Assembly: GCA_934229785.1 (NCBI GenBank)
Contig: CAKQEA010000006.1
Coordinates: forward strand, 33,824-97,823
Length of the DNA stretch: 64,000 bases
DNA from: an uncultured Anaeroplasmataceae bacterium
Lineage (GTDB): Bacteria; Bacillota_I; Bacilli_A; Acholeplasmatales; Anaeroplasmataceae
Direction of reading: 5' to 3'
In this document: one piece after another, positions 1 to 9,016 of the stretch
How the letters are laid out: each line of letters starts with the position of its first letter
Position numbering within the stretch: the first letter of the stretch is position 1
Notes under the pieces: model-generated
The model's database searches: none
What the model was told of the DNA's origin: nothing
The model's input: the letters and a program-made list of their open reading frames with translations, nothing else
Translations under genes and position numbers: made by a program

Positions 1-836
1 ACAAATTCAATTGCTGATTGTGATGACTTAGCACTAACATAAGTAATATTCAAATTAGGTATTGCATTAATTAAAATATTTTTCTTACCCAAAGACAATT
101 CTTCAGCCCTTGAAGAAACATCTTCAATACTATTTTGACACTTATCACAAGAATTCTTAATATCAATCAAAAATGAATCAACAATTTTTTTATTATTATT
201 AATTAAATCATTTTTAATAAAGCAGGCAGCTTGTGGATAAGAGCTTGACTTAGATATTTTTTTATATTCCTCCTGAATAGAAATAGAGTAAACATCACAT
301 TTAGTTTTTATTGAAGATAATGCAGGTTCTGCCACCAAATATATACCATCTTCACTTGTTAAAAGCTTGGCCTGAGTATCATTTGTAGAACCTAAATATG
401 TTGTATTTTCTCCTAAGGTAAGGTTATTTTCTTTAAAAATATACTGAACAATTGAATCATTAATTGTATTTTGACCAAATAAAACTAAATCCTTATTATT
501 TAAATCATCCAAAGTAAAGCTTGTTTTTGAGGCTAAATATAAATTCCCCCACGTTAAGATAGCACCTAATCTATAATTTTGATTTTTACTATACATTGTA
601 GAACCTAAGTTTATTGGGGCAACAATAATATCTGCCTCCTTATTAATAAAAGCTGTCTGTAAAGTAACTGGCTCATATCCAAAGGAAATATCGTATTTTT
701 CTTCATCTAAGCTACATATAGCAATAGCTGGGGCACCATTTGGACAAACAACTGATAACTTACCTTCCTTCTTACTACATGCTGATAAGCTTGTAAACAT
801 AAATAAAATAATTAATAAACTAAAAATTTTTTTCAT
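1..836 (-). CDS. ABC transporter substrate-binding lipoprotein, partial (runs off window start)
   Basis: Translating the minus strand from ATG 836 gives an uninterrupted frame to base 1, so the C-terminus is missing. The first residues form a signal peptide (MKK, then a hydrophobic stretch) ending in the lipobox LSAC, so the protein should be a lipid-anchored extracellular lipoprotein. The mature part resembles the periplasmic-binding fold of the NMT1/SsuA type (nitrate, sulfonate, thiamine-precursor and related uptake): VCPNGAPAIAI near the N-terminus, then ADIIVAPINLG. The substrate cannot be told, and the partner permease and ATPase would lie outside the window to the left. It is divergent from the methyltransferase at 994. 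Family assignment is inference from sequence pattern; lipoprotein status is directly visible. Confidence 0.72.
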   Translation of the reverse strand, partial: MKKIFSLLIILFMFTSLSACSKKEGKLSVVCPNGAPAIAICSLDEEKYDISFGYEPVTLQTAFINKEADIIVAPINLGSTMYSKNQNYRLGAILTWGNLYLASKTSFTLDDLNNKDLVLFGQNTINDSIVQYIFKENNLTLGENTTYLGSTNDTQAKLLTSEDGIYLVAEPALSSIKTKCDVYSISIQEEYKKISKSSSYPQAACFIKNDLINNNKKIVDSFLIDIKNSCDKCQNSIEDVSSRAEELSLGKKNILINAIPNLNITYVSAKSSQSAIEF

Positions 837-993
837 AACTAATCACCTATATCAGTATATCACATTCTTATAAAATAAAAATGTAATAATTCTTACACAA
901 TTTGTTATTTAAAAGAAATATGATATAATATCAAAAGATAACAAAATTAAAACAAATATAAATTTAATAAATATAATATACGAGGAATAAAAT

Positions 994-1785
994 ATGATTA
1001 AAATTTCAAAATCACATGACATGGTTAAAAAAATGAAGGATATAATTAAAACCAACTTATATCCCGACCTAACAATTGCAGATGACATCCAAATACTTAA
1101 AATCGTAAACGATAATAATATTGAAATAGAACTACTATTATATTCATATGAAGAAAATTATCAAGAAAGCACAAAAATACTATTAAACCAATTAATAAAA
1201 AAATCAAAGGAAACATATGAAATATCAAGCTCAACCTATGAATCATTATCATTAAAGGATAATCACGCAGGAATTATAGCAGCAATCAAATATCCAAAAT
1301 ATAACCTGAATAGCCTAAAAGATAAAGAATTTTTATTTGTATTAGACTCATTAGAAATCCCAGGAAACATAGGAACAATCTATCGAACACTTAATTCTGT
1401 TAAAGCTGATGCGGTTATTCTTGTAAATCCTGTATCAAAGCAAAATAATCCTAAGCTAACAGCTGCAGCAAGAGGCTGTAATCTAATAATTCCAACTGTT
1501 GTAGCAAGCTACGATGATGCTTTAAAATACTTATTAGATAATAATTATGATATATTTTTAGGCGAGCCTAAACTAGGCTTAAACTACCAAGAATATGATT
1601 ATAAAGGTAAAATAGCTATAGTTGTTGGCAATGAAAGATTTGGTATAAATCCTAAGTGGTACGAAAATCAAAATAAAAAAGTATATATACCAATGGAAGG
1701 AAATCAAAATAGTCTAAATGTTGGTGTAGCTGCATCAATTCTTGCTTATGAAGCATACATGAAAAGAAAAAATAAAAATTTCTAA
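994..1785 (+). CDS. TrmH/SpoU-family RNA 2'-O-methyltransferase
   Basis: A 263-residue protein with the three SpoU motifs of knotted (SPOUT) methyltransferases: LEIPGNIGTIYRT near residue 118 (motif 1), VVGNERFGI near 210 (motif 2) and IPMEGNQNSLNVGVAASI near 232 (motif 3). These enzymes transfer a methyl group from S-adenosylmethionine to a ribose 2'-OH in rRNA or tRNA. The N-terminal 100 residues are a substrate-binding extension typical of the 23S rRNA-type members. The ATG is preceded by the ribosome-binding site CGAGGAA at 981-987. The gene stands alone and ends at a strong hairpin at 1835-1878. The exact target nucleotide cannot be decided from sequence. Confidence 0.88.
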   Translation: MIKISKSHDMVKKMKDIIKTNLYPDLTIADDIQILKIVNDNNIEIELLLYSYEENYQESTKILLNQLIKKSKETYEISSSTYESLSLKDNHAGIIAAIKYPKYNLNSLKDKEFLFVLDSLEIPGNIGTIYRTLNSVKADAVILVNPVSKQNNPKLTAAARGCNLIIPTVVASYDDALKYLLDNNYDIFLGEPKLGLNYQEYDYKGKIAIVVGNERFGINPKWYENQNKKVYIPMEGNQNSLNVGVAASILAYEAYMKRKNKNF

Positions 1786-1825
1786 AAAATTTTCAAAAAT
1801 CAATATTTAATAACAATAATTTTAT

Positions 1826-2014
1826 AACTTTTAAAAGCCAAAATTTTAGTATGAAAATACATGAATTTTGGCTTTTTTATATATAATTGTTATATAATGA
1901 GCTCGAAATTAATAAGTGATAGTACTACTTTAGACCACATAAACACTGTGATATTTATGATAAAACGAATAATTCATCCACTAAATCATGGAGGATTAAT
2001 TTAACTGTTAAGCA
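1826..2014 (+). repeat. Decayed third copy of the 525-bp toxin-antitoxin element
   Basis: Read on the plus strand, this stretch matches the minus strand of the units at 31709-32760 in the same order: the AGCCAAAATT hairpin, a TATAAT box (1893-1898) in the context ATTGTTATATAATGAGC, the 5' leader (ACCACATA, then ATTTATGATAAAAC) and the GGAGGATTA ribosome-binding site followed by GTTAAGC. Similarity stops just after the toxin start position. The toxin ATG has become CTG and the downstream hydrophobic peptide frame is gone. The leader ORF survives only as a changed 15-codon frame. It is therefore a relic in the opposite orientation about 30 kb from the intact pair, and with the tpiA terminator it explains the gene-free stretch 1786-2113. 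Confidence 0.75.
1835..1878 (+). terminator. Intrinsic terminator, part of a decayed repeat copy
   Basis: AGCCAAAATT (1836-1845) pairs with AATTTTGGCT (1864-1873), followed by a T-run. It would end the methyltransferase transcript. The same hairpin begins the units of the tandem element at 31709-32760, so this terminator appears to belong to a third, degenerate copy of that element. Confidence 0.8.
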
Positions 2015-2078
2015 TAATATGAGGAATTCTCCTATCTTTATTTTAAATCAAGATTACAATTTCCTAATAAACGAAAAA

Positions 2079-2102
2079 AGAACTAGATTAATCTCTAGTT
2101 CT
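2079..2102 (-). terminator. Intrinsic terminator after tpiA
   Basis: AGAACTAGA (2079-2087) pairs with TCTAGTTCT (2094-2102). On the minus strand the stem is followed by a T-run (plus-strand A-run 2074-2078), just past the tpiA stop codon. Confidence 0.85.
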
Positions 2103-2113
2103 TCTAAAACAAT

Positions 2114-2869
2114 TTACTTAACGCAAGCCTTGCATAATTCAATAAAGCTATCTGCTTTTAATGATGCTCCACCTACTAGACCACCATCAATATTAGGTTG
2201 ACTTATTAATTCATCAACAGTCTTTGTAGAAACAGATCCACCATATAAAATACGAACTTCATCTGCAACTTTCTTTGAATATAACTTCTCAATTAATGAG
2301 CGGATATATCCACAAGCCTCATCTGCAGTCTTTGCATCTGCAACCTTACCAGTACCAATTGCCCAAATTGGCTCATAAGCAATAATTACATCACTTATTT
2401 GTTTTGCGTTAACATTTTCTAACGCCTTTGTTACCTGAATATCTAATACGTTGTGAGTTGTTCCATTTTCTCTTTGCTCTAATGTCTCTCCAACACAAAT
2501 AATTGGCTTCAAATCAGTTTCAAGCGCCTTCAAAACCTTAGCATTAACAGATTCATCTGTCTCATTGAAATATTGTCTTCTCTCACTGTGACCAATAATA
2601 ACATAATCAACTCCTGTACTCTTTAGCATGATAGCAGAAATCTCACCAGTGTAAGCACCATTATCCTTTTCATGCATATTTTGAGCACCAATTCTTAGGT
2701 TATCTCCTTGTCTTTTAACTAAGTCACGTAAGATAATAGCAGGGGCGCAAATAATAGATTCAACCTTATCCTTAGAAGGTAGGGCATCACTTACGGCATA
2801 AACGAACTGTAAAGCTTCATCTCTTGTTTTATTCATCTTCCAGTTTCCAGCCATTATTGGTTTTCTCAT
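2114..2869 (-). CDS. tpiA: Triosephosphate isomerase
   Basis: Interconverts dihydroxyacetone phosphate and glyceraldehyde 3-phosphate in glycolysis, in the cytoplasm. The 251-residue length is normal. Visible hallmarks are GNWKMNK at residues 8-14 (substrate-binding Lys), IGHSERR near 92 (electrophilic His), YEPIWAIGTG near 164 (catalytic Glu followed by the flexible loop) and YGGSV near 210. The start has AAAGGAAA upstream at suitable spacing. It is the last gene of a leftward pgk / HPr-like / tpiA cluster and ends at a clear terminator. Confidence 0.97.
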   Translation of the reverse strand: MRKPIMAGNWKMNKTRDEALQFVYAVSDALPSKDKVESIICAPAIILRDLVKRQGDNLRIGAQNMHEKDNGAYTGEISAIMLKSTGVDYVIIGHSERRQYFNETDESVNAKVLKALETDLKPIICVGETLEQRENGTTHNVLDIQVTKALENVNAKQISDVIIAYEPIWAIGTGKVADAKTADEACGYIRSLIEKLYSKKVADEVRILYGGSVSTKTVDELISQPNIDGGLVGGASLKADSFIELCKACVK

Positions 2870-2937
2870 ATTAAAATTTTCCTTTCAACTTTTCTTAATT
2901 AGCAAATAATTATAACAAATTATTTGTTCATTAAAAA

Positions 2938-3186
2938 TTACTTGCTTAAAATAGATTCAATATCTGCAATTGCAGCCTCAGCTTGTGCTCCATTTGCAGA
3001 AATAATTACATTTTCTCCGCTTGGAATTGCTAAAGACATTAGACCTAAAATTGATTTAACATCTATTGTTTTGTCATGGTAAATTAAGTTGATATCAACA
3101 GAATACTTATTTGCCGCTTGAACAACCTTTGCAGCTAAGCTTGCATGTAACCCAACTGTACTTTTTACAACTATTTGTTTTTCCAT
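2938..3186 (-). CDS. HPr-like phosphocarrier protein with altered active-site loop
   Basis: An 82-residue HPr-fold protein. The ATG at 3186 is preferred over an upstream in-frame ATG at 3234 because GGAGGAAATTTATT precedes it and the usual HPr start then follows. In the PTS, HPr passes phosphate from PEP/enzyme I (via His15) to sugar-specific enzyme II, and in Firmicutes it is also phosphorylated on Ser46 to control CcpA. Here the loop reads GLHASLAAK: the active-site His (residue 14) is present, but the positions normally holding Arg17 and Pro18 (GIHARPA in Bacillus) are Ser and Leu. The regulatory Ser (residue 45, in VKSILGLMSL) is retained. It lies between pgk and tpiA, which suggests a link to glycolytic flux. 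Family is sure; canonical PTS function is uncertain. Confidence 0.88.
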   Translation of the reverse strand: MEKQIVVKSTVGLHASLAAKVVQAANKYSVDINLIYHDKTIDVKSILGLMSLAIPSGENVIISANGAQAEAAIADIESILSK

Positions 3187-3266
3187 AATAAATTTCCTCC
3201 AAGTTATTTTTAACATCAATGGTTTATTTACCATTAATTTTTTATAACACCATTAATGATATTATA

Positions 3267-4484
3267 TTACTTTTCATCAACACAAGCAATACCTGGTAAA
3301 GTCTTACCTTCAAGATATTCAAGTGAAGCTCCACCACCAGTAGAAATATGACTTACCTTTGAAGCATAGCCTAACTGTTCAGCTGCAGCAGCACTATCAC
3401 CACCACCGATGATTGTAGAAGCACCCTCTTTAGTTAGCTTAGCAAGTAATTCACATACACCAATTGTACCAGCAGCATAATTTTTCATTTCAAACACACC
3501 CATAGGTCCATTCCATACAACAGTCTTAGCACCAGCTAATTCTTTAGCAAATAACTCTAATGTCTTAGGTCCGATATCTAAGCCCATATCGTCATTATCA
3601 AATGCATCAACAGACTTTGCAACACCCTTTGTATCTTCAAATGCCTTATTTACAACAGCATCAACTGGTAATACAATCTTACCATTTGCCTTCTTTAATA
3701 AATCAGCTGCTAAATCAACAAATTCTTGATCCTCACATCTTGATGCACCAACATTCTTTCCTTCTGCACGTAAGAATGTAAACATCATTGCTCCACCAAC
3801 TAAAACCTTATCAGCCTTGTCTAGTAACGCATTAATTACACCAATCTTATCTGAAACCTTAGATCCACCAAGAATTGCAACATATGGACGAACTGGATTA
3901 TCAACAGCGCCACCAATAAATTTAATTTCCTTTTCTAATAAGAATCCAGCTGCAGTTTCCTTAACATTTGCAGCAATTCCAACATTAGATGCTGCTGCAC
4001 GGTGAGCAGTACCAAAGGCATCATTAACAAATACATCACCAAGTGATGCCCAATATGCACCTAACTCTGGATTATTCTTAGATTCAAGCTTAACTTCCTT
4101 GTTGTTTACAACATCAAAATCTTCATTTCTAGTGTTGGCAAACATTAAGATTTCGCCTTCCTTAAGATTAGCTGCTGCCTCTTCTAACTCCTTACCGCGA
4201 GTTTGATTAACAAACTTAACTGGTTTCTTAATTAATTCTTCTAATCTCTTAGCAACAGCAGTGATATCATTCTTTTGAATATCAGCTGCTTCCTTAACAC
4301 GTCCTAAATGTGAGAAAACAATTACCTTTCCACCATGGTTAACTACATACTCAATTGTAGGTAATGCAGCACGAATACGAGTATCATCAGTGATAACTCC
4401 ATTCTTCATAGGTACGTTAAAATCACAACGGATTAAAACTCTTTTTCCTTTTACTTCTAAATCTGAAACAATCTTCTTAGCCAT
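3267..4484 (-). CDS. pgk: Phosphoglycerate kinase
   Basis: Catalyses the ATP-forming step from 1,3-bisphosphoglycerate to 3-phosphoglycerate. The 405-residue length fits the family. Hallmarks are RCDFNVP (residues 19-25), SHLGR near 59, [12 protein letters not shown] in the middle, and the C-terminal nucleotide-binding GGGDSAAA and [13 protein letters not shown]. It is the first gene of a cluster with the HPr-like gene and tpiA, with an extended -10 promoter at 4528-4533 and the RBS GGAGGTTT upstream. No gap gene is adjacent, unlike many Firmicutes. Confidence 0.97.
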   Translation of the reverse strand: MAKKIVSDLEVKGKRVLIRCDFNVPMKNGVITDDTRIRAALPTIEYVVNHGGKVIVFSHLGRVKEAADIQKNDITAVAKRLEELIKKPVKFVNQTRGKELEEAAANLKEGEILMFANTRNEDFDVVNNKEVKLESKNNPELGAYWASLGDVFVNDAFGTAHRAAASNVGIAANVKETAAGFLLEKEIKFIGGAVDNPVRPYVAILGGSKVSDKIGVINALLDKADKVLVGGAMMFTFLRAEGKNVGASRCEDQEFVDLAADLLKKANGKIVLPVDAVVNKAFEDTKGVAKSVDAFDNDDMGLDIGPKTLELFAKELAGAKTVVWNGPMGVFEMKNYAAGTIGVCELLAKLTKEGASTIIGGGDSAAAAEQLGYASKVSHISTGGGASLEYLEGKTLPGIACVDEK

Positions 4485-4527
4485 TATTAATAAACCTCCA
4501 TAAAAATTATAGCTATTTTGTACTTTA

Positions 4528-4533
4528 ATTATA
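4528..4533 (-). promoter_or_regulatory. Extended -10 promoter for pgk cluster
   Basis: On the minus strand the sequence reads TGTGCTATAAT, an extended -10 box (TG, one base, TATAAT), 44-49 bases upstream of the pgk ATG. No good -35 is visible at 17 bp, as is common for extended -10 promoters. Confidence 0.55.
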
Positions 4534-4602
4534 GCACAATTATAGTTTTTTAATATAATAAAACGCTTTCTTAACTTTTCAAAAATAGTTTAACCTACTA
4601 AT

Positions 4603-4809
4603 TTATAAATAAACAATAGCCAAAACAGCTAAAATCAGACAAATTAACGCAAATATTTGATTAAATATATATATAATATATTTTCTTCTAAATCCATAAT
4701 CTGTATTTAATCTCTTCACACTACTCTTATTACACAAATATTTAATGAACAAAAATAAATTATAAAAACAAATTAAAATAAACAAAATAAATAAAAAATA
4801 CCCCTTCAT
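4603..4809 (-). CDS. Small hypothetical protein with two membrane segments
   Basis: A 68-residue frame not recognised as any family. Residues 4-24 (FLFILFILICFYNLFLFI) and 48-68 are strongly hydrophobic, separated by a basic loop (KSSVKRLNTDYGFRRKY), so a two-helix membrane hairpin is likely. GGGGGAAA lies about ten bases before the ATG and could serve as ribosome-binding site. It sits between pgk and the unknown gene at 4860, all leftward. Low sequence complexity in AT-rich DNA makes a chance frame possible. Confidence 0.45.
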   Translation of the reverse strand: MKGYFLFILFILICFYNLFLFIKYLCNKSSVKRLNTDYGFRRKYIIYIFNQIFALICLILAVLAIVYL

Positions 4810-4859
4810 TATGTTGTTTCCCCCGATGCTTTATTTTAACTAAAAATATAATTCATTTA

Positions 4860-5933
4860 TCAAGAATACTTCTTTACAAAATAATCATTATAAAAAAGTG
4901 GATTACTATAATGCTCATATAAAAGCTTTTTAGCCTTAATTGAGCCTAGATGATAGCTTATTTCTAGATATCTTAAATATGGCCTATCATTACCCTGAAG
5001 AACAAAAAATTCATAAAGAAAAACGCCTGAATCACTATCACATTTTAAAGTTAAAAATGAATAATAAAGTTTTTCTATAATACAATTATTTTTAGGTTTT
5101 AAATATTTTAACATAGCCTTATTTTTAAAATAGTAAATTCCCATATCAACATATTCATCATGAATATTTGAAGACGTATATGAAATATTTTTTTTAATTT
5201 TTTTATAAATACTTCTTTTATCCTCATATTCTAAAACCTTTTTCATTTGGACATAAACGTAATAAGCTCTTTTAAAATATAATTGTCTATATTCACTAGG
5301 TAAATACTCAATAGTTCTACCATAGCTATGGACAAAGCTATTATAATCATCACTAAATGGAAAATTAAAAAGATAAACATTTTTATTAACCGCAGAAATT
5401 ATTGATATAAAATCATGCCTAAACATTTTATTTCGGTAACGAAAAATAAAAACACGCTCTAAAATAACCGTTAATAAATAATGCTTTAAATCCTTAAGTG
5501 GTGAAATATCAATATTATGCCTAACGCCAACTAAATTATGCTTAATTAAAATATTTTTTAATAATTTCTCTTTTAGCAACTTAATAAAAAGCTTTTGATT
5601 CTTTTCAATCTTCTTTTCATCTGTTAAAGCGCCGCAATCTGATAAAACTAAATCATCCTTTAATAAACCATTTTTTATAAAATCTAAATCAGGACAAGAC
5701 ATTTTAACATCAACATAACCATTTATTTCCTTTGTATCACTTTTAAAAAAATAATCATGATTATTAACTTCACATTCAAAAAAGGTATATGGAATATATT
5801 TTTCTTCTATAGTTAAATTTTCTTCATCAAGCTTACAATCAATTCTAATATCATTTAATATTTCTTTTTTATAAAGTTCTAAAGCCTCTATGTTAGATAT
5901 AGTGTTTTTATATTGATAATATAATAAATCCAT
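4860..5933 (-). CDS. Hypothetical protein, 357 aa, downstream of dnaE
   Basis: Not recognised. The ATG at 5933 is preferred over the upstream in-frame ATG at 5993 because GGTGAGGAAT directly precedes it; the extra 20 residues are translated linker DNA. The protein is soluble-looking, Lys/Tyr/Asp-rich and mostly helical. The C-terminal part (ISYHLGSIKAKKLLYEHYSNP) resembles a Sel1/TPR-like helical hairpin, which is weak evidence for a protein-binding scaffold. It follows dnaE by 92 bases in the same direction and may be co-transcribed, but no shared function is implied. Base composition is like its neighbours. Confidence 0.7.
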   Translation of the reverse strand: MDLLYYQYKNTISNIEALELYKKEILNDIRIDCKLDEENLTIEEKYIPYTFFECEVNNHDYFFKSDTKEINGYVDVKMSCPDLDFIKNGLLKDDLVLSDCGALTDEKKIEKNQKLFIKLLKEKLLKNILIKHNLVGVRHNIDISPLKDLKHYLLTVILERVFIFRYRNKMFRHDFISIISAVNKNVYLFNFPFSDDYNSFVHSYGRTIEYLPSEYRQLYFKRAYYVYVQMKKVLEYEDKRSIYKKIKKNISYTSSNIHDEYVDMGIYYFKNKAMLKYLKPKNNCIIEKLYYSFLTLKCDSDSGVFLYEFFVLQGNDRPYLRYLEISYHLGSIKAKKLLYEHYSNPLFYNDYFVKKYS

Positions 5934-6025
5934 ATTCCTCACCAAAAAAATATATGTAGAAAAAGAAAAATAAATGACTAAAAAATTAGCCATTTATTTC
6001 AAAAAATTATTTTATTTTTTCTAAA

Positions 6026-8971
6026 CTAATCTAAAATTTCAATTTTAGCAATACGATTAATAGATATAGAATCCTCATCACGATTATCCTTATCTAAAAC
6101 ACCTAATATTAAATACATATTATTTTTTTCAATTTGCAAATCTAAAGTCCTATATATCTTAGGAAAGATAACAAATCTCTTAACAATACTATCATCTTCT
6201 AAAGAGCCAATAAGCATTTTATCATTTTTCTTTGTTGTTATTTCTCTTACATCACTAATATAGACAACACATCTTGAAACTTGCTTATATATCAAAGTAG
6301 ACAAAGCCTGTGCTTTATATTTTTTTAGTAATAAATCATAGTCTTTAAAAGGAGAATATTCTATATTCATTCCTAAATATTTAGCCTCCATATCCTTCAA
6401 ATACAAAAAGCTATATTCCTTAACATTTTCTATTACATTATCCATATGCTTAAAAAATAACTCATCTTCCTGTGAAGATACCTCAATCATACTTTTTTTA
6501 GTTTGTCCAAAGATATCTAAAGCACCGGCATAAACTAAAGCCTCAATATTACTAGAGGTTAAAAATCTACATCTTTGTTTAAAATCATTATAATTTTTAA
6601 ATAAACCATTTTTTTCTCTTTCCTCAACTATTTTAGCTGATACATTACTACCAATAGAAAAAATTGAAATTAATGGCATAAATAAACCAAGTGGAGTTGA
6701 AACAAAAATTGATTTTGAAATATTAATATTCGGCTTAAAAGTATTTAGTCCTCTTTCCTTTGCATATTTTAAATACTTAGACAAAACCTCCTTATTTGAA
6801 GCTACATTATTTAAAATTTCCGACATAAACACAGCAAAATAATTAGCCTTTAAATAAGCCATTTGATAAGCTAAAATACCATAGGCCACACTATGTGAGC
6901 GATTAAATCCATAATCAGCAAACTTATAAATTAAATCATATATTTTTTTAGCTATCTCCTCACTATTACCCAAAGACTTAGATCTAGAAATGAATTCTCT
7001 CTCTTTGTTTTTTAAAACATCAGCCTTTTTTTTAGAAATAGCTCTTCTAAGCATATCAGCCTCGCCTAAGCTATAGCCAGCAAAAACCTGAGCAATTTTC
7101 ATTATTTGCTCCTGATAAACAATTATACCATAGGTCGACTTTAAAATAGGCTCCAACGAAGGATGAAGATAGGTCACTCCACCTTCATGCTTACGTCTAA
7201 TAAATTCATCAATATTATCCATAGGTCCAGGACGATACAAGGCATTTACCGCAACTAAATCTTCAAATACCGTAGGCTTCAATTTTCTTAAAACATTACT
7301 TATTCCCTGAGATTCTAATTGGAAAATACCTAATGTGTCAGCATTTGATAGCATCTTATAAACCTTAGGATCATCAAGAGGAATTTTTCTAAATTTTTGA
7401 ATATCAAAATTTGGGATTTGCTTTAGCATTGAATCAATCATTGTTAAATTTCTAATTCCTAAAAAATCCATTTTTAATAAACCTATTTTTTCTAAATCAG
7501 ATGCCTCAAGCTGAGATTGATATAAATCATGTATACCCTTTTGAAGAGGTATAATATCAAACAAATTAACATTTGATAAAATAATACCAGCTGCATGAGT
7601 TGAAACATGTTTAGGAAAGCCAATTAATCCTTTAGCTATATATAAAAATTCATACATATCTGTATTTTTATAAGATTCTAAAAGCTTATCAATTCCCAAA
7701 TTATCATCATTAATCATATCAAGAAGCTTATCAACCCTACTTGTTTCCATCTTTTTGATTCTAGCTAAATCTCTAACTGCTAAATTAATCTTAAACGTAT
7801 CAAAGGCTGATATATTACAAATATGACCTTCACCATATAAATTTTTAACATACTCTATAACCTTATCTCTATCAACATCAGGAAAATCTGTATCGATATC
7901 TGGCATAGATACACGCTCTGGATTTAAAAATCTTTCAAATAATAATTCATATTGTAATGGATCAACCTCAGTAATACCTAAGGAGTATGCAACTAAGCTA
8001 CCACAGGCACTTCCTCTTCCTGGCCCAACTAAAATATCATTTTTTTTAGAATATCTTATAAAGTCCCAAACAATTAAAAAATAATCATTATAACCCATTT
8101 GATTAATGATATTAAGCTCATAATCAAGTCTATCATAATATTTTTTAAAGTTCTTATTTCTTTTTTGTAAGCCCTTATAGCATAAAGCCTCTAAATATAG
8201 TTTTGATGAGTTCCCCTTAGTATTAGGAAATTTAGGAAGTGAAATCTTACTTTTAAACAAATCTAAATCAATATTATTTATAAAGTCATCTATTCTCCTA
8301 TCATCTTCAGGCTCACTATAAAAGCTATAATCCTCAAAATCGGAAATAGAATGCTTATCCCCGGCAATTTCAGTTAATGCTTCATAAATAATAGAATCCT
8401 TTGAAGTTAAATAACGGCAGTTATGAATAGGTAATACCCTAATGTTATAACTATTAGCATAATCCTCCATCATTTTATTACTTTCAAATTTATCAAGTCT
8501 ATTAGTATAGCTAATTCCAATATAAGAGTCAAATTTCTTTATTTCATTAAAAAAATCATTAACAAGATTATACTCTCTACTACAAAGTATTTTTTCAAGA
8601 TAATCTGAAAAAACAAAAATAAATGAAATACCATTTTTATAATCAAGCAAATCTTTAAGCTCATCTATCTTATCTATTTGAACCATTGATGAAATATGAA
8701 GTAAGTTTTTATAGCCCTCATTATTTTTAGCATATAATAAAACCTTCATAGTTGAAAAATCAATGGCCTTAAACCTATATTCTAAACCAATTACTGGCTT
8801 AATATCATTTTCAATACATTTATTATAAAATTTAAAGTGTCCATACATATTACAATCTGTAATAGTTAAAAAGTCAAATGCTGAAGCTTTAGCTAAGGCA
8901 ACATACTCATCTAAATGATTAGCATTTTCTAATAAATTATATTCAGTTTGTCCATACAAAAAGCCCTTCAT
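6026..8971 (-). CDS. dnaE: DNA polymerase III alpha subunit, DnaE type
   Basis: Replicative polymerase of the C family, 981 residues, on the short side for DnaE (about 1,100 in Bacillus) and close to the short Mollicutes forms. Polymerase-core motifs are GPGRGSACGSLVAYSLG near residue 315, PDIDTDFPDVDRD near 357 (catalytic Asp pair), then YRPGPMDNIDEFIRRK and the helix-hairpin-helix segment. A C-terminal OB-like domain begins near CVVYISDVREITTKK. The N-terminal PHP domain is degenerate: the usual HxHSxYS start reads YGQTEYN, and TDHGNMYG reads TDCNMYG, so metal-dependent PHP activity is unlikely. In this phylum PolC normally does leading-strand synthesis and DnaE primer extension; polC is not in the window. 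Confidence 0.95.
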   Translation of the reverse strand: MKGFLYGQTEYNLLENANHLDEYVALAKASAFDFLTITDCNMYGHFKFYNKCIENDIKPVIGLEYRFKAIDFSTMKVLLYAKNNEGYKNLLHISSMVQIDKIDELKDLLDYKNGISFIFVFSDYLEKILCSREYNLVNDFFNEIKKFDSYIGISYTNRLDKFESNKMMEDYANSYNIRVLPIHNCRYLTSKDSIIYEALTEIAGDKHSISDFEDYSFYSEPEDDRRIDDFINNIDLDLFKSKISLPKFPNTKGNSSKLYLEALCYKGLQKRNKNFKKYYDRLDYELNIINQMGYNDYFLIVWDFIRYSKKNDILVGPGRGSACGSLVAYSLGITEVDPLQYELLFERFLNPERVSMPDIDTDFPDVDRDKVIEYVKNLYGEGHICNISAFDTFKINLAVRDLARIKKMETSRVDKLLDMINDDNLGIDKLLESYKNTDMYEFLYIAKGLIGFPKHVSTHAAGIILSNVNLFDIIPLQKGIHDLYQSQLEASDLEKIGLLKMDFLGIRNLTMIDSMLKQIPNFDIQKFRKIPLDDPKVYKMLSNADTLGIFQLESQGISNVLRKLKPTVFEDLVAVNALYRPGPMDNIDEFIRRKHEGGVTYLHPSLEPILKSTYGIIVYQEQIMKIAQVFAGYSLGEADMLRRAISKKKADVLKNKEREFISRSKSLGNSEEIAKKIYDLIYKFADYGFNRSHSVAYGILAYQMAYLKANYFAVFMSEILNNVASNKEVLSKYLKYAKERGLNTFKPNINISKSIFVSTPLGLFMPLISIFSIGSNVSAKIVEEREKNGLFKNYNDFKQRCRFLTSSNIEALVYAGALDIFGQTKKSMIEVSSQEDELFFKHMDNVIENVKEYSFLYLKDMEAKYLGMNIEYSPFKDYDLLLKKYKAQALSTLIYKQVSRCVVYISDVREITTKKNDKMLIGSLEDDSIVKRFVIFPKIYRTLDLQIEKNNMYLILGVLDKDNRDEDSISINRIAKIEILD

Positions 8972-9016
8972 TTAACTCACATCCTTATGAACATTTTACA
9001 TCATAAAGATTTATTT

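Noticed and set aside
2019..2201. Plus-strand 60-codon frame over the tpiA end
   Set aside because: It runs antisense into tpiA and through its terminator, without a ribosome-binding site or recognisable protein pattern.
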